NCBI GenBank assembly: GCA_046294845.1
Contig: JBKBNU010000001.1
Location: 2,170,001-2,234,000, forward strand
DNA length: 64,000 nucleotides
Origin: Micavibrio_C sp046294845
GTDB lineage: Bacteria; Pseudomonadota; Alphaproteobacteria; Micavibrionales; Micavibrionaceae
Reading direction: 5' to 3'
Both the position numbers and the translations under genes were made by a program. This document shows, one piece after another, positions 42,447 through 51,367 of this stretch (positions are counted from its first letter, which is position 1; each line of letters starts with the position of its first letter). The notes beneath the pieces are model-generated. The model was not told where the DNA came from and searched no databases. It saw only the letters and a program-made list of their open reading frames with translations.

Positions 42447-44675
42447 CTACATAAAGCTCTGCGGATCGATATCAACCTGAACGCGCACGGTTGACGGGGT
42501 TTTGACCAGCCCCAGCCAATCGCTGATGGCTTTTTGGATGTTGACGTTTTTATCCGCCCGTACCAGCAAACGCCTTCTGAAGTTGCCGCGCAGGCGATAG
42601 AACGGCGCCGGTGCCGGACCCAAGGTATTGATATTTTCGGCCTGTGGCGCGCATTTTCCCAGTTCACGGGCAATTTCATCAACCTGCTGCTCATTCTTGC
42701 CGGAAACAATAATCCCTGCCAAACGCGATACCGGCGGCATATGGGCGGCTTCCCGTTCATCCATTTCAACATTGAGAAACGTATCGCGATCATGCTGGCT
42801 TAAGGCCACCATCACCTTGTTTCGCGGCAACCATGTCTGAAGCCAGACATGGCCCTGCTTTTCTTCCCGTCCGGCACGCCCTGCTACCTGATGCAAAAGC
42901 TGGAAGGTGCGTTCAGCCGCTCGCAAATCTCCCCCCTGCAGCCCAAGGTCGGCATCAACCACCCCTACGCACGTCAGGTTCGGGAAATGGTGTCCTTTGG
43001 CAATAATCTGCGTGCCGACAATGATATCGACATGACCGCCGCGAATATCATCAAGAATGGCTTTCAATTCATCATGTGTTTGCGCGGTGTCGCTGGCCAG
43101 CACAATGGTACGGGCTTGCGGGAAACTTTCTTTAACTTCCTCCAAAATGCGTTCAACCCCCGGACCGCACGCAGCAAAGCTGTCTTCATCATGACAGGAC
43201 GGGCAGGCTTTAGGCTGGCTCATGGCATAACCGCAATGATGGCACTGCAATTTGCCCTTGTTTTTGTGCTCAACCAGCCACGCGGTGCAACGCGGACATT
43301 CCATACGATGACCGCAAGTCCTGCACAAGGTCAGAGGCGCATAACCACGACGGTTCAGGAACAAAAGAGCCTGTTCGCCAGCTGCCACCGTATCGGCTAC
43401 AGCCTTCATCAAAACAGGAGAGATAAACTTCTGCCGCTCAGGCTTATCAACCTTCATATCAATAACATGAACACTGGGTAATGTTGCCCCCGCATGGCGA
43501 TCCGGCAGCGCCAGATGCGTATATTTTCCTGCCCAGACATTGGCCATGGTTTCCAGTGAAGGTGTCGCCGAAACCAGCACCAGCGGAATTTTACCCATAT
43601 GCGCCCGCACCACAGCCATATCGCGGGCGTTATAAATAACGCCCTCTTCCTGCTTATAAGCCGGATCATGTTCTTCATCGACGATAATCAAGCCCAGATT
43701 TTGATAGGGAAGGAAAAGCGCCGAACGTGCCCCCACAATCACTTTGGTCTGGCCTTCAGCCACACCACGCCATGTATTGCGGCGCTGTGCAGGCCCCAAC
43801 GAGGAATGCCACAAGGCAGGCGCACAGCCAAAACGTGACTTAAACCGCTCAAGAAAAGCATTGGATAATGCAATCTCCGGCAAGAGCAGCAACACTTGCT
43901 GATCTTTTTTGAGGGCTTCTGCCACCGCTTCAAAATAAACTTCGGTCTTACCCGCTCCCGTGACACCGTCAAGCAGTGCGACATGATAACCACCTTCATG
44001 CACATAGCGGCAGAGTACATCGGCGGCTGTTGCCTGTGTCGGTGACAAAACCGCACGGGGCCTTTCAAAATCAGGATGACGGCAAGGCGCATGGGAGAAC
44101 AAGTCAATCGGCGTCAGCAAGCCTTGCGCCGCCATCGTTTTAATCACACTGGGGGTGCAGCCTGCCCTATCGGCAATCTCGGAAGCCCGTCTCGGCACAC
44201 CGTCAGCCACAGCCTCCAACACCTTTTTACGCTGCGGTGAAAGCCCTTTGAAGGTTTTCTCATCAAGCGGCTGACCCCTGGTGTAGCCCTGAATGGCCTT
44301 GGGCGGTTCCAACGCTCCCGGCACGCTCAAGGCCATTTTCAAAACAGCCCCGCGCGGTGTCATAGTATATGAGGCCAGCCAATCGATAAAACGGCGTTCG
44401 ATCTCCGGCATAGGTGGAAATTCATAGCGGTAGACAGCTGTCTTCAATTTGGCCGGCTTGACATTATCCGGCACATCGTCCCAAACCACCCCCGGCACTT
44501 CCCGCCCGCCTAAAGGCACAATCACGTAATCCCCTGCCTGGGCTGCTTCCCCTGCAGGCAAGGCATAGCTATAGGCCTTGTCCACCGGAAACGGGACAAG
44601 AACGGATACGCGTGCGGCGGGGTCGGATAAAAGAGCGTCCGGCTCCTGTTCCCCGAAAAGCAAGGATTGGTTCAT
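42447..44675 (-). CDS. priA: Primosomal helicase PriA
   Basis: Restarts stalled replication forks by recognising forked DNA and loading DnaB. The 742-residue enzyme has an N-terminal 3'-end-binding domain, a winged helix (about 160-190), Walker A GVTGAGKTEV (about residue 240), a DEEH box and a zinc-binding insert with paired cysteines (CRTCGHRMECPRC, then CHHCG and CPSCHD). All features of a functional PriA are present. Confidence 0.97.
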   Translation of the reverse strand: MNQSLLFGEQEPDALLSDPAARVSVLVPFPVDKAYSYALPAGEAAQAGDYVIVPLGGREVPGVVWDDVPDNVKPAKLKTAVYRYEFPPMPEIERRFIDWLASYTMTPRGAVLKMALSVPGALEPPKAIQGYTRGQPLDEKTFKGLSPQRKKVLEAVADGVPRRASEIADRAGCTPSVIKTMAAQGLLTPIDLFSHAPCRHPDFERPRAVLSPTQATAADVLCRYVHEGGYHVALLDGVTGAGKTEVYFEAVAEALKKDQQVLLLLPEIALSNAFLERFKSRFGCAPALWHSSLGPAQRRNTWRGVAEGQTKVIVGARSALFLPYQNLGLIIVDEEHDPAYKQEEGVIYNARDMAVVRAHMGKIPLVLVSATPSLETMANVWAGKYTHLALPDRHAGATLPSVHVIDMKVDKPERQKFISPVLMKAVADTVAAGEQALLFLNRRGYAPLTLCRTCGHRMECPRCTAWLVEHKNKGKLQCHHCGYAMSQPKACPSCHDEDSFAACGPGVERILEEVKESFPQARTIVLASDTAQTHDELKAILDDIRGGHVDIIVGTQIIAKGHHFPNLTCVGVVDADLGLQGGDLRAAERTFQLLHQVAGRAGREEKQGHVWLQTWLPRNKVMVALSQHDRDTFLNVEMDEREAAHMPPVSRLAGIIVSGKNEQQVDEIARELGKCAPQAENINTLGPAPAPFYRLRGNFRRRLLVRADKNVNIQKAISDWLGLVKTPSTVRVQVDIDPQSFM

Positions 44676-44782
44676 AAGCCGGACCTTAACACAGCAACGG
44701 GCTTGAAGAAATCGGCAAACCCCTTTAAAAACGCCTTAAGTTCCAACCAAAAACACTTTTGAGATCTTGAGGATCAGTCATT

Positions 44783-45439
44783 ATGAAATTCTTTGTCGAT
44801 ACAGGCGATATCAGTGAAATCCGCGACTTGGCTTCTACAGGCCTGCTGGATGGGGTTACCACCAACCCGTCCTTGATCGCCAAAGCCGGCAAACCCTTTA
44901 TTCCCCTGATCGAAGAAATCTGCTCTGTCGTGACAGGTCCGGTAAGCGCCGAGGTGGCCGCGACCGATTATGAGACCATGAGCAAAGAAGGCGCCAAGCT
45001 CGCCAAGATTGCCCCGAATGTAGCTGTGAAAGTGCCCCTGACACCGGCAGGCCTGAAAGTCTGTAAAGAACTGTCCGATGGCGGCACAATGGTTAACGTC
45101 ACATTATGTTTCACACCCATGCAGGCCCTTCTGGCAGCCAAAGCGGGCGCCACCTTTATTTCCCCGTTCGTAGGCCGTCTGGATGACATCTCTTTTGACG
45201 GGATGCAGCTGATTGCCGATATTCTGACGATCTATGATAACTACCCGAATTTCCAGACAGAAGTATTGGTTGCCTCTGTGCGTCACCCCGTGCACCTGCT
45301 GGAAGCCGCCCGTCTGGGGGCACATGTTGCCACATGCCCGCCGGATGTCATTCGCAAGCTTTACCACCATCCGTTAACGGATAAAGGTTTGGCGGCTTTC
45401 GTCGAGGACTGGAAAAAAACAGGCCAAAGCATCCTGTAA
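44783..45439 (+). CDS. Transaldolase, fructose-6-phosphate aldolase-like (TalC/MipB type)
   Basis: 218-residue TIM-barrel transaldolase of the short family. FVDTGDISEIRDL, DGVTTNPSLIAK and the Schiff-base lysine in VAVKVPLT (about residue 83) are present. It transfers dihydroxyacetone units between sugar phosphates in the pentose phosphate pathway, or acts as a fructose-6-phosphate aldolase; sequence alone does not decide. GAGGA lies about 9 nt before the ATG. Single gene. Confidence 0.95.
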   Translation: MKFFVDTGDISEIRDLASTGLLDGVTTNPSLIAKAGKPFIPLIEEICSVVTGPVSAEVAATDYETMSKEGAKLAKIAPNVAVKVPLTPAGLKVCKELSDGGTMVNVTLCFTPMQALLAAKAGATFISPFVGRLDDISFDGMQLIADILTIYDNYPNFQTEVLVASVRHPVHLLEAARLGAHVATCPPDVIRKLYHHPLTDKGLAAFVEDWKKTGQSIL

Positions 45440-45483
45440 TTAGTTTAATTCGTTAATTTTCTAAGTTTAATGTCGCTTTTTCT

Positions 45484-45497
45484 GGCCTTTAAAGGCC
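45484..45497. promoter_or_regulatory. 14-bp palindrome before the module genes
   Basis: GGCCTTTAAAGGCC is perfectly symmetric and lies 49 bp upstream of the 45546 gene, close to a possible -10 (TAGTAT). Operator or promoter element is an inference. Confidence 0.3.
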
Positions 45498-45545
45498 GGA
45501 CTGGGCTAGTATGCGGCCAACTCATAAAAACATAAGGGTGTCGCC

Positions 45546-46151
45546 ATGGTTCAGTCTCTGCGTGGTTTCTTCTCTAAGGCCGCTGATTACGTTTGTTATT
45601 ACAGCGATGTTTTGCCCGTTTATCCTTCCCGTAAAGTCAGGGAAGAACTCGAAGCCCGCGGTTGGCGTTATGCCCCCCCTAAAGAACCTGTGAGCCGCCT
45701 TGATCGCATGACTCGTGGTAGCCCCTACGCATTTCCCGTTACGCGCGTTATCTCACCCGAAGGCGAAGATCTGAGCGTAACCAACAACAAAGCTTTGCTG
45801 AAACGTTACGACGATGAAAAAGAGCAAATTGCCAAAAGCATATATGGCGTAGATGGCCTTCTGGATCGTATGCGTCATTCCTTTGATGTTTCAGCCGAAA
45901 TCCCGAGCGAAAAAGTATGTAATGCTATGAAAGCAGAGGGCTGGAGCTTTGAAGCTTCGAAAGAGGACATCGAAGTTATTCCGATGGCATCTCTCTATAC
46001 TATCAGCCCTGCTTTTATCCAGCCCAGAACAATTGTTAAAACGCCCGAAGGCCGTGAAGTCCTCCGTGGCGAACAAGGTATTACAGACCAGCGTTATCTT
46101 GATGCCAAAAAGCGTATTTCTGCCCAAGTCCACAATATCCAGTTCTCCTAA
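45546..46151 (+). CDS. Hypothetical protein with two copies of an unrecognised ~85-residue module
   Basis: 201 residues, soluble, no signal peptide. Two similar halves are visible: the first has KVREELEARGWRYAP and VISPEGEDL, the second KVCNAMKAEGWSFEA and VKTPEGREV, each followed by a helix ending in (Y/L)-x-(D/E)-x-K. The next gene, 15 bp downstream, contains a third copy. The AAGGGTG box sits about 7 nt before ATG. I recognise no family. These are probably one operon. Confidence 0.7.
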   Translation: MVQSLRGFFSKAADYVCYYSDVLPVYPSRKVREELEARGWRYAPPKEPVSRLDRMTRGSPYAFPVTRVISPEGEDLSVTNNKALLKRYDDEKEQIAKSIYGVDGLLDRMRHSFDVSAEIPSEKVCNAMKAEGWSFEASKEDIEVIPMASLYTISPAFIQPRTIVKTPEGREVLRGEQGITDQRYLDAKKRISAQVHNIQFS

Positions 46152-46166
46152 GCGAAGGATAAGACC

Positions 46167-46508
46167 ATGAGCGATTTTTCAGACAAACTGACATCACTGG
46201 CCAATAAATTCAAATACCACGCCACTGTGCTTCTGACACCGGAAGATCCGCCTACCCGCGTCAAGCAGGAGCTTTTGAAAGATGGATGGCAATTTAAACC
46301 TTCCAGAACAGAAGAAGAGGTAAAGCAGGAAATACTCAGCAGCGCCTTTATGACACCGGTTGTTTATGTACCCCATGTTTACACACAAGTCATTTCACCG
46401 GAAGGCGAAGAGGTTTATGGCCTGAACAGCAATTCTGAAACGCGAGAAAAATATCGCGAAGCCGTCAAAAAAGCCGCTGCCAAGACCTTTAACGTCAACC
46501 CTGTATAA
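46167..46508 (+). CDS. Hypothetical protein with one copy of the same module
   Basis: 113 residues. The single copy reads RVKQELLKDGWQFKP, then VISPEGEEV and EKYREAVKKAAAK, lining up with both halves of the preceding protein. AAGGA lies 7 nt before the ATG and 15 bp after the previous stop codon, so the two genes form an operon. No family recognised; the GW and PEGE positions are the most constant, which suggests a binding surface. Confidence 0.7.
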   Translation: MSDFSDKLTSLANKFKYHATVLLTPEDPPTRVKQELLKDGWQFKPSRTEEEVKQEILSSAFMTPVVYVPHVYTQVISPEGEEVYGLNSNSETREKYREAVKKAAAKTFNVNPV

Positions 46509-46527
46509 AGAGCTCATTGGCAAGAGA

Positions 46528-46980
46528 TTACTTGCAGCAATCCTTGCAGGTGCCATGAATTTCCGTGGACCAGTTTTTCGGCTTAAAGCCCATATCGTGG
46601 GCTTTGTTGTCGATGGTCTTTTCGACTTGTGTCATGTGAACTTCCTGCACGTCACCACATTCATCACAAATCAAAAACTGTCCGTTCTGATGATTGTGAT
46701 GATGACCGTGCCCACCATGACAAACCACATAGGCATTCAGGCTTTCTATCCGGTGCACCAGTCCTGCTTCCTGTAAAAATTCAAGCGCCCGATAGACGGT
46801 TGGCGGCTTCGGGTTTTTTACAACCTTGCCTAGCTCTGCCAATGCTTCGTACGCCGTAATCGACTTCGCCGCCTCGACAACAATCGCCAGCACTTGCGCC
46901 CTTGGTTCGGTTAACCTCAAACCATGGGTTTCGCAATAGGCTATAGCCTGATCTATGTAGGGCGAGCACTTTCCGCACAT
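46528..46980 (-). CDS. zur: Fur-family zinc uptake regulator (Zur-like)
   Basis: A 150-residue Fur-type repressor. The DNA-binding part includes LRLTEPRAQVLAIV and PPTVYRALEFLQEAGLVHRI (about residues 20-75). The dimerisation part has a His-rich stretch (HGGHGHHHNHQ), CDECG and a C-terminal CKDCC, giving two CxxC pairs for a structural zinc, as in Zur. An extra N-terminal CxxC (MCGKC) is present. Zur rather than Fur is the likelier assignment, but not certain. The gene stands alone. Confidence 0.85.
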   Translation of the reverse strand: MCGKCSPYIDQAIAYCETHGLRLTEPRAQVLAIVVEAAKSITAYEALAELGKVVKNPKPPTVYRALEFLQEAGLVHRIESLNAYVVCHGGHGHHHNHQNGQFLICDECGDVQEVHMTQVEKTIDNKAHDMGFKPKNWSTEIHGTCKDCCK

Positions 46981-47226
46981 AATTTTGACGTCACCGTTTA
47001 AAAATCCGGAAGCATGATAATTTTTCTGCTCTTGTTATAGTAACACATGAGAGAGATATCCAGCTTTTGAATTCCCTTTAAATCCCCCGGCCCTGCCATT
47101 TCTCAATTTACGTTAAATACTTTCTCATTCAAAAACTCCGTGATTGCCAAGCCGTTCCGTATTACAATTACCCATTATTTTGATGAACACCCCCAGTTTT
47201 CTCTTTCTCAAGCCCCCGCAGAAATC

Positions 47227-47937
47227 ATGTCAGAAATTATGGCTTCTCCACCGTCCGATTCAAATAAAAGCATTACAGAACAAGATGTTATAAATTGGCT
47301 ACGGGATCATCCAGCCTTTTTAAGCCGCCATCCCGAGCTTCTGGATATCATGACACCTCCGAAGGAGCAGTTTGGCAAAGGTGTTGCCGATTTTCAGCAT
47401 TACATGGTGCAGCGCCTCAAAGCCGATCGTGACGAGATACTGGAATCCACACGCGAGATCGTGGAAAACAGCCGCGCCAATATGAACAGCCAGACCCGCA
47501 TCCACAGGGCAATCCTGATGATGCTGGAAGCAAACGACTTTGAAAGCTTCATCAATACAATCACACTGGATTTTCCCTCGCTGATGGATGTCGATATTGT
47601 CAGCCTGATTGTTGAAACAGATAGCGCCGTTGTTCCCCAAATTCATATGCAAGGGGTCAGGGCCGTTTCGCCCGGCACCATCCAGCTTTTGATGAAAGAC
47701 AAACCCATCCGGCTGGAAGCCAACATCAATGGCTTTGAAGAGATTTATGGTGGTGGCGCCGGTCTTGTGAAATCACAAGCCCTGATGAAGCTTCATTTGG
47801 GTGATGATACACCCGCAGCCCTGATTGCCTTTGGTTGTCGCGATCCTCTGGCTTTTGAATCCACGCAAGGAACAGAACTGATTGCTTTTCTGGGGTGCGT
47901 GACAGAACGTCTGTTGCAGGCATGGCTTCACATATAG
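47227..47937 (+). CDS. DUF484 protein (GAF-like), xerC neighbour
   Basis: A 236-residue DUF484 protein: WLRDHPAFLSRHPELL (about residues 20-40) is the N-terminal signature, then a helical region and a GAF-like domain. Often encoded next to xerC, as here, where the genes overlap by 16 bases. Function unknown. The start is uncertain: ATG 47227 was chosen, but an in-frame GTG at 47140 would add 29 residues. The protein is cytosolic. Confidence 0.88.
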   Translation: MSEIMASPPSDSNKSITEQDVINWLRDHPAFLSRHPELLDIMTPPKEQFGKGVADFQHYMVQRLKADRDEILESTREIVENSRANMNSQTRIHRAILMMLEANDFESFINTITLDFPSLMDVDIVSLIVETDSAVVPQIHMQGVRAVSPGTIQLLMKDKPIRLEANINGFEEIYGGGAGLVKSQALMKLHLGDDTPAALIAFGCRDPLAFESTQGTELIAFLGCVTERLLQAWLHI

Positions 47938-48893
47938 ACCAAGATAAAACCGACAAGCGGGACAATGTACTGGATCAGGCCTTACAGGGATGTGCGGCCG
48001 ACCTCGCCGAGGCGATTATCAAATGGCGACGCTGGTTGATGTCCGAAAAGAATATGTCGCGTCATACCGTACGGGCCTATAGCACCGATGTAGGACAATT
48101 CATAAAATTCCTGACCTCCCATAACGGTCATGCCCCGTGCCTGAATGATATCGGCGAAACAGATATTCGTGATTTTCGGGCATGGTTATCACGTCGCACG
48201 ATAGAAGGTGCCCAAGCATCAAGCCGCGCGCGCAATTTATCCGGCATCAAAAACCTTCTTCATTGGCTCGACAAACAAGGTATCGTTCACAACGCCGCTC
48301 TTGGCAATGTCCGCAGCCCCAAGAAACCGCATAAGCTTCCTCGCCCGCTCTACGAGAAACAGGCCCTCGAGTTAGTCAATATCGTAACGGAAGATTGGGT
48401 CGGCATGCGGGATCGCGCCCTCTTTACCCTGCTTTATGGTTGCGGCTTGCGTATAGATGAAGCTTTGTCACTTGATATTGCCGATTTACCGCGAAACGGC
48501 TATTTACGGGTTGTCGGTAAAGGGAACAAGGAACGCATGGTTCCCGTCCTTGATATTGTCGTGAATACGCTGGATGCCTATCGCAAGGAATGCCCCTTTG
48601 CTGAAACACCTGAGAGGCCACTTTTTATGGGTGAAAAAGGCAAGCGCCTCAGACAGCAAATTGCCCAGAAATCCTTACGGCAAATCAGGATCGATATGGG
48701 TCTACCCGAGACAGCCACTCCCCATGCCCTGCGCCATTCTTTTGCAACGCACCTTTTGCAAAATGGTGCAAATCTGCGCGAAATTCAGGAGTTGCTGGGT
48801 CATGCCAGCCTGAGCACAACCCAGCGCTATACCGACATTAACGCCGAAGAATTAATGAAGGTCTATCGATCTGCACACCCCCGAAATAAGTAG
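47922..48893 (+). CDS. xerC: Tyrosine recombinase XerC
   Basis: Resolves chromosome dimers at dif together with XerD. The N-terminal SAM-like domain (MSEKNMSRHTVRAYSTDVGQF) and the catalytic core are recognised; the catalytic set is the Arg in GCGLRIDEAL, Lys in GKGNKER, HxxR in HALRHSFATHLL, the His in LLGHASLS and the Tyr in TQRYTD. About 323 residues. The overlap with the DUF484 gene by 16 bp supports a common operon. Confidence 0.93.
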   Translation: MASHIDQDKTDKRDNVLDQALQGCAADLAEAIIKWRRWLMSEKNMSRHTVRAYSTDVGQFIKFLTSHNGHAPCLNDIGETDIRDFRAWLSRRTIEGAQASSRARNLSGIKNLLHWLDKQGIVHNAALGNVRSPKKPHKLPRPLYEKQALELVNIVTEDWVGMRDRALFTLLYGCGLRIDEALSLDIADLPRNGYLRVVGKGNKERMVPVLDIVVNTLDAYRKECPFAETPERPLFMGEKGKRLRQQIAQKSLRQIRIDMGLPETATPHALRHSFATHLLQNGANLREIQELLGHASLSTTQRYTDINAEELMKVYRSAHPRNK

Positions 48894-48953
48894 TAAAGAT
48901 TTCTCAATAAATATCATTTACACTACAACCAGGTTTTAACAGGGGCTTCTATA

Positions 48954-49424
48954 ATGGATTACATCTCACAATTTCGCAGGGCAGCATCCAAGTTTTTGGC
49001 AGCAACAACATTGGCCATCCCTATATCTGCCGTTTCCGATCCCGTCCATGCCGAATTACCCATGAACGCCAAGGACACAATCCCGTTCAATGTCCTTTCC
49101 CATCATACAAATGAAACCGGTGAAACCACATTACGGGTTGATGCGAATGCCATCAGAAAGAACAAATGGGCCATAGCCTTTGACAGAATTACGAAGGCAG
49201 CGATTGTCATGCCTGGCAAGCCATCCGACGAAAATGCCCAATGCCCCTATTTTGACTTGTCAAAATATGATTATAGCATCGAGCAGACAAGGCACAACGC
49301 TCTGGAATTTGATATCAGGGTGAAAACCACACCGGAAGAAAGCCGCTTGGCAATGGAAAAGCAGTGCCTTGTGGTTGATATACCCTCCTCCCGAAAAATC
49401 GTCTGGAAGAGCGAGCCTAACTAG
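48954..49424 (+). CDS. Exported hypothetical protein, 156 residues
   Basis: The N-terminus looks like a Sec signal peptide (AASKFLAATTLAIPISAVSDPVHA). The mature part is about 120 residues with two cysteines that could pair. No family recognised. The gene follows xerC by about 60 bp; its stop codon overlaps the convergent ABC ATPase gene by four bases (CTAG). Confidence 0.65.
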   Translation: MDYISQFRRAASKFLAATTLAIPISAVSDPVHAELPMNAKDTIPFNVLSHHTNETGETTLRVDANAIRKNKWAIAFDRITKAAIVMPGKPSDENAQCPYFDLSKYDYSIEQTRHNALEFDIRVKTTPEESRLAMEKQCLVVDIPSSRKIVWKSEPN

Positions 49425-50095
49425 ACGATACGTCCGTCTACAATTCTGACCTGCCGGTCGGCACTGGCTGCAAAGTCCATATCATGTGTAACCGCCACAA
49501 CAGTACGGCCTCGTTCGTGTGCCAATTTGCGCAATATTTCCTGCACTGTTTGGCTTGATACGCTATCCAAATTACCCGTAGGTTCATCAGCCAGAATTAG
49601 TATCGGGTCATTAGCCAACGCCCGTGCAATCGCCACACGCTGGCATTGTCCACCCGACATTTGGCGCGGCAATTTATGTATTTGATCTTTAAGATCAAGA
49701 TCACAAAGAAGTTCTTCTCCCCGCTCCCGGGCTTGTACTTCATTTAATTTACCCAGCCGCTTCATCGGGATCATTACATTCTCAAGGGCGGAAAATTCCG
49801 GCAAGAGGAAGTGAAACTGGAAGACAAAGCCCATCTTGGCAAGGCGGATTTTTGCCAGCCTCTCGTCATTTAGTGCCAAGACATCTTCATCTTCGATATA
49901 TATCCGTCCGCTTGTAGGGCGATCAAGCAGCCCCAAAAGATAAAGCAGTGATGATTTTCCTGAACCGGAAGGCCCTGTGATAGACACAAATTCGCCGGCC
50001 TTAGCCTGAAAATCGGCTTCTTTAACCAAAGTGACTTTTATTTCACCATCCAGAGTCCGTGATAATTTTTCAGCTTTCAAAATAGGGGCTGCCAT
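49421..50095 (-). CDS. ABC transporter ATP-binding protein (MacB/LolD/DevA type)
   Basis: 224-residue nucleotide-binding subunit: Walker A GPSGSGKSSLLY (about residues 39-50), signature SGGQCQRVAIARAL, Walker B LILADEPTGNLD and an H-loop HDMDF. The variant signature (QCQR) still follows the SGGQ pattern. Its start codon follows the permease stop codon directly (0 bp). Last gene of a three-gene operon with an adaptor and a permease. Confidence 0.95.
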   Translation of the reverse strand: MAAPILKAEKLSRTLDGEIKVTLVKEADFQAKAGEFVSITGPSGSGKSSLLYLLGLLDRPTSGRIYIEDEDVLALNDERLAKIRLAKMGFVFQFHFLLPEFSALENVMIPMKRLGKLNEVQARERGEELLCDLDLKDQIHKLPRQMSGGQCQRVAIARALANDPILILADEPTGNLDSVSSQTVQEILRKLAHERGRTVVAVTHDMDFAASADRQVRIVDGRIV

Positions 50096-51340
50096 CTATT
50101 GACCCCCGCGCAAGATATCAATCGGGAGGACGCGTGCGCCCTTACGCGCAGGTAAATAAGACGCCAATAGTGCCGCCAAAAAAGCAAACGCCGCTGCAAT
50201 CAAAAACTGCTCAATACCCCAATCAACAGGCATATTCACAGGCTCGGTTGCCCCCGGAGGATTGAACCTGATCTGCATCAGGCCGTACATCAGCACGCAC
50301 CCCAAGGGCAATCCGGCGACAACACCCAACACACCAAGGATTGCCCCCTGGATCAGGAAAATGCGCTCAATATCACGACTGCCAAAACCGATCGATTTCA
50401 GGATCGCAATATCGCGATGCTTTTCCATCACGATGGTCGAAATAATATTGTAGATGCCAAAAGCCGCAACGATCAGAACCGCACTGACAACCGAATACAT
50501 AATGATATTGCGGATAGCGAGCGTACTCATCAGGTCTTCAGATGATTCCTGCCATGATACGGCCTTGTATCCAATATTCTTTTCAATTTCAGTAGCTACA
50601 GAGCGTGCCTGCTGCGGTTTATCAAGTTTGATAATGATACGGTTGGCCCTGTTGCTACGATCCATCATCGCCTGCACGCGCTTGATATCGACAAAGGCCT
50701 GACTTTCGTCATACTCCGCACGACCCGTGCGGAATATACCGACAATTTTGAATACCCTCACCTGACCGGAGGAGGCCGCTAATGTTATGTTATCGCCCAA
50801 AGCAAGAGATTGCCGCCTGACCAGCTCCTGTCCAACAACAATGCCATTGCGGTTCACTATCAAGGCATCCAAACTGCCTTCGATCATATAATCATCAATC
50901 GTTGTAATATCGCGCATATCTTGCGGGATCATCCCGTTCAGGACAATGCTGATATCCCGTCCGGCAAAACTCAAAATCGCCTGCCCCGTTAAACTGGCAG
51001 AGGCCCGCACGCCTTCAAGGGCCTTGATGTCTTCGAGAATTTGACGATAGCCACGAATACCTCTGGTTTCGGTTTGCGGCTTCACGCTCCGCATTTCAAT
51101 GACAGCATCAGGATAAATTGCCATCGCTGGCTGGGGATCAGGCTCACGGAACTCATCAGAAATCGTAATATGCGGCGAATTGTCGATCAGGCGGCGAATA
51201 AAATCATTCTGGGAACCCTGCATCAGCGATGAAATCGCCAGAAAAAAAGCCACCCCGATGATAATTCCCAATACCGAAACAAAGCTTTGCCGCTTACGGG
51301 CCAATATATGCTTCAGGGCAATAAAGAGAAACTGCTTCAT
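50096..51340 (-). CDS. ABC transporter permease (FtsX/MacB/LolC type)
   Basis: 414-residue permease: an N-terminal helix (SFVSVLGIIIGVAFFLAIS) followed by a large periplasmic MacB_PCD-type domain (about residues 40-280), then three helices of the FtsX domain near the C-terminus, the last ending in ASYLPARKGARVLPIDILR. Four helices in all, the MacB topology. Paired with the ATPase and an HlyD-like adaptor, which suggests a mechanotransmitter-type exporter of a peptide, lipid or small molecule across the envelope. Confidence 0.9.
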   Translation of the reverse strand: MKQFLFIALKHILARKRQSFVSVLGIIIGVAFFLAISSLMQGSQNDFIRRLIDNSPHITISDEFREPDPQPAMAIYPDAVIEMRSVKPQTETRGIRGYRQILEDIKALEGVRASASLTGQAILSFAGRDISIVLNGMIPQDMRDITTIDDYMIEGSLDALIVNRNGIVVGQELVRRQSLALGDNITLAASSGQVRVFKIVGIFRTGRAEYDESQAFVDIKRVQAMMDRSNRANRIIIKLDKPQQARSVATEIEKNIGYKAVSWQESSEDLMSTLAIRNIIMYSVVSAVLIVAAFGIYNIISTIVMEKHRDIAILKSIGFGSRDIERIFLIQGAILGVLGVVAGLPLGCVLMYGLMQIRFNPPGATEPVNMPVDWGIEQFLIAAAFAFLAALLASYLPARKGARVLPIDILRGGQ

Positions 51341-51367
51341 ATAAATTCTCTATACAGTCATTTGTCT

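Noticed and set aside
45546..46508. A frameshifted single gene split in two
   Set aside because: The second gene has its own AAGGA site and start codon, and each unit is complete, so duplication is simpler.
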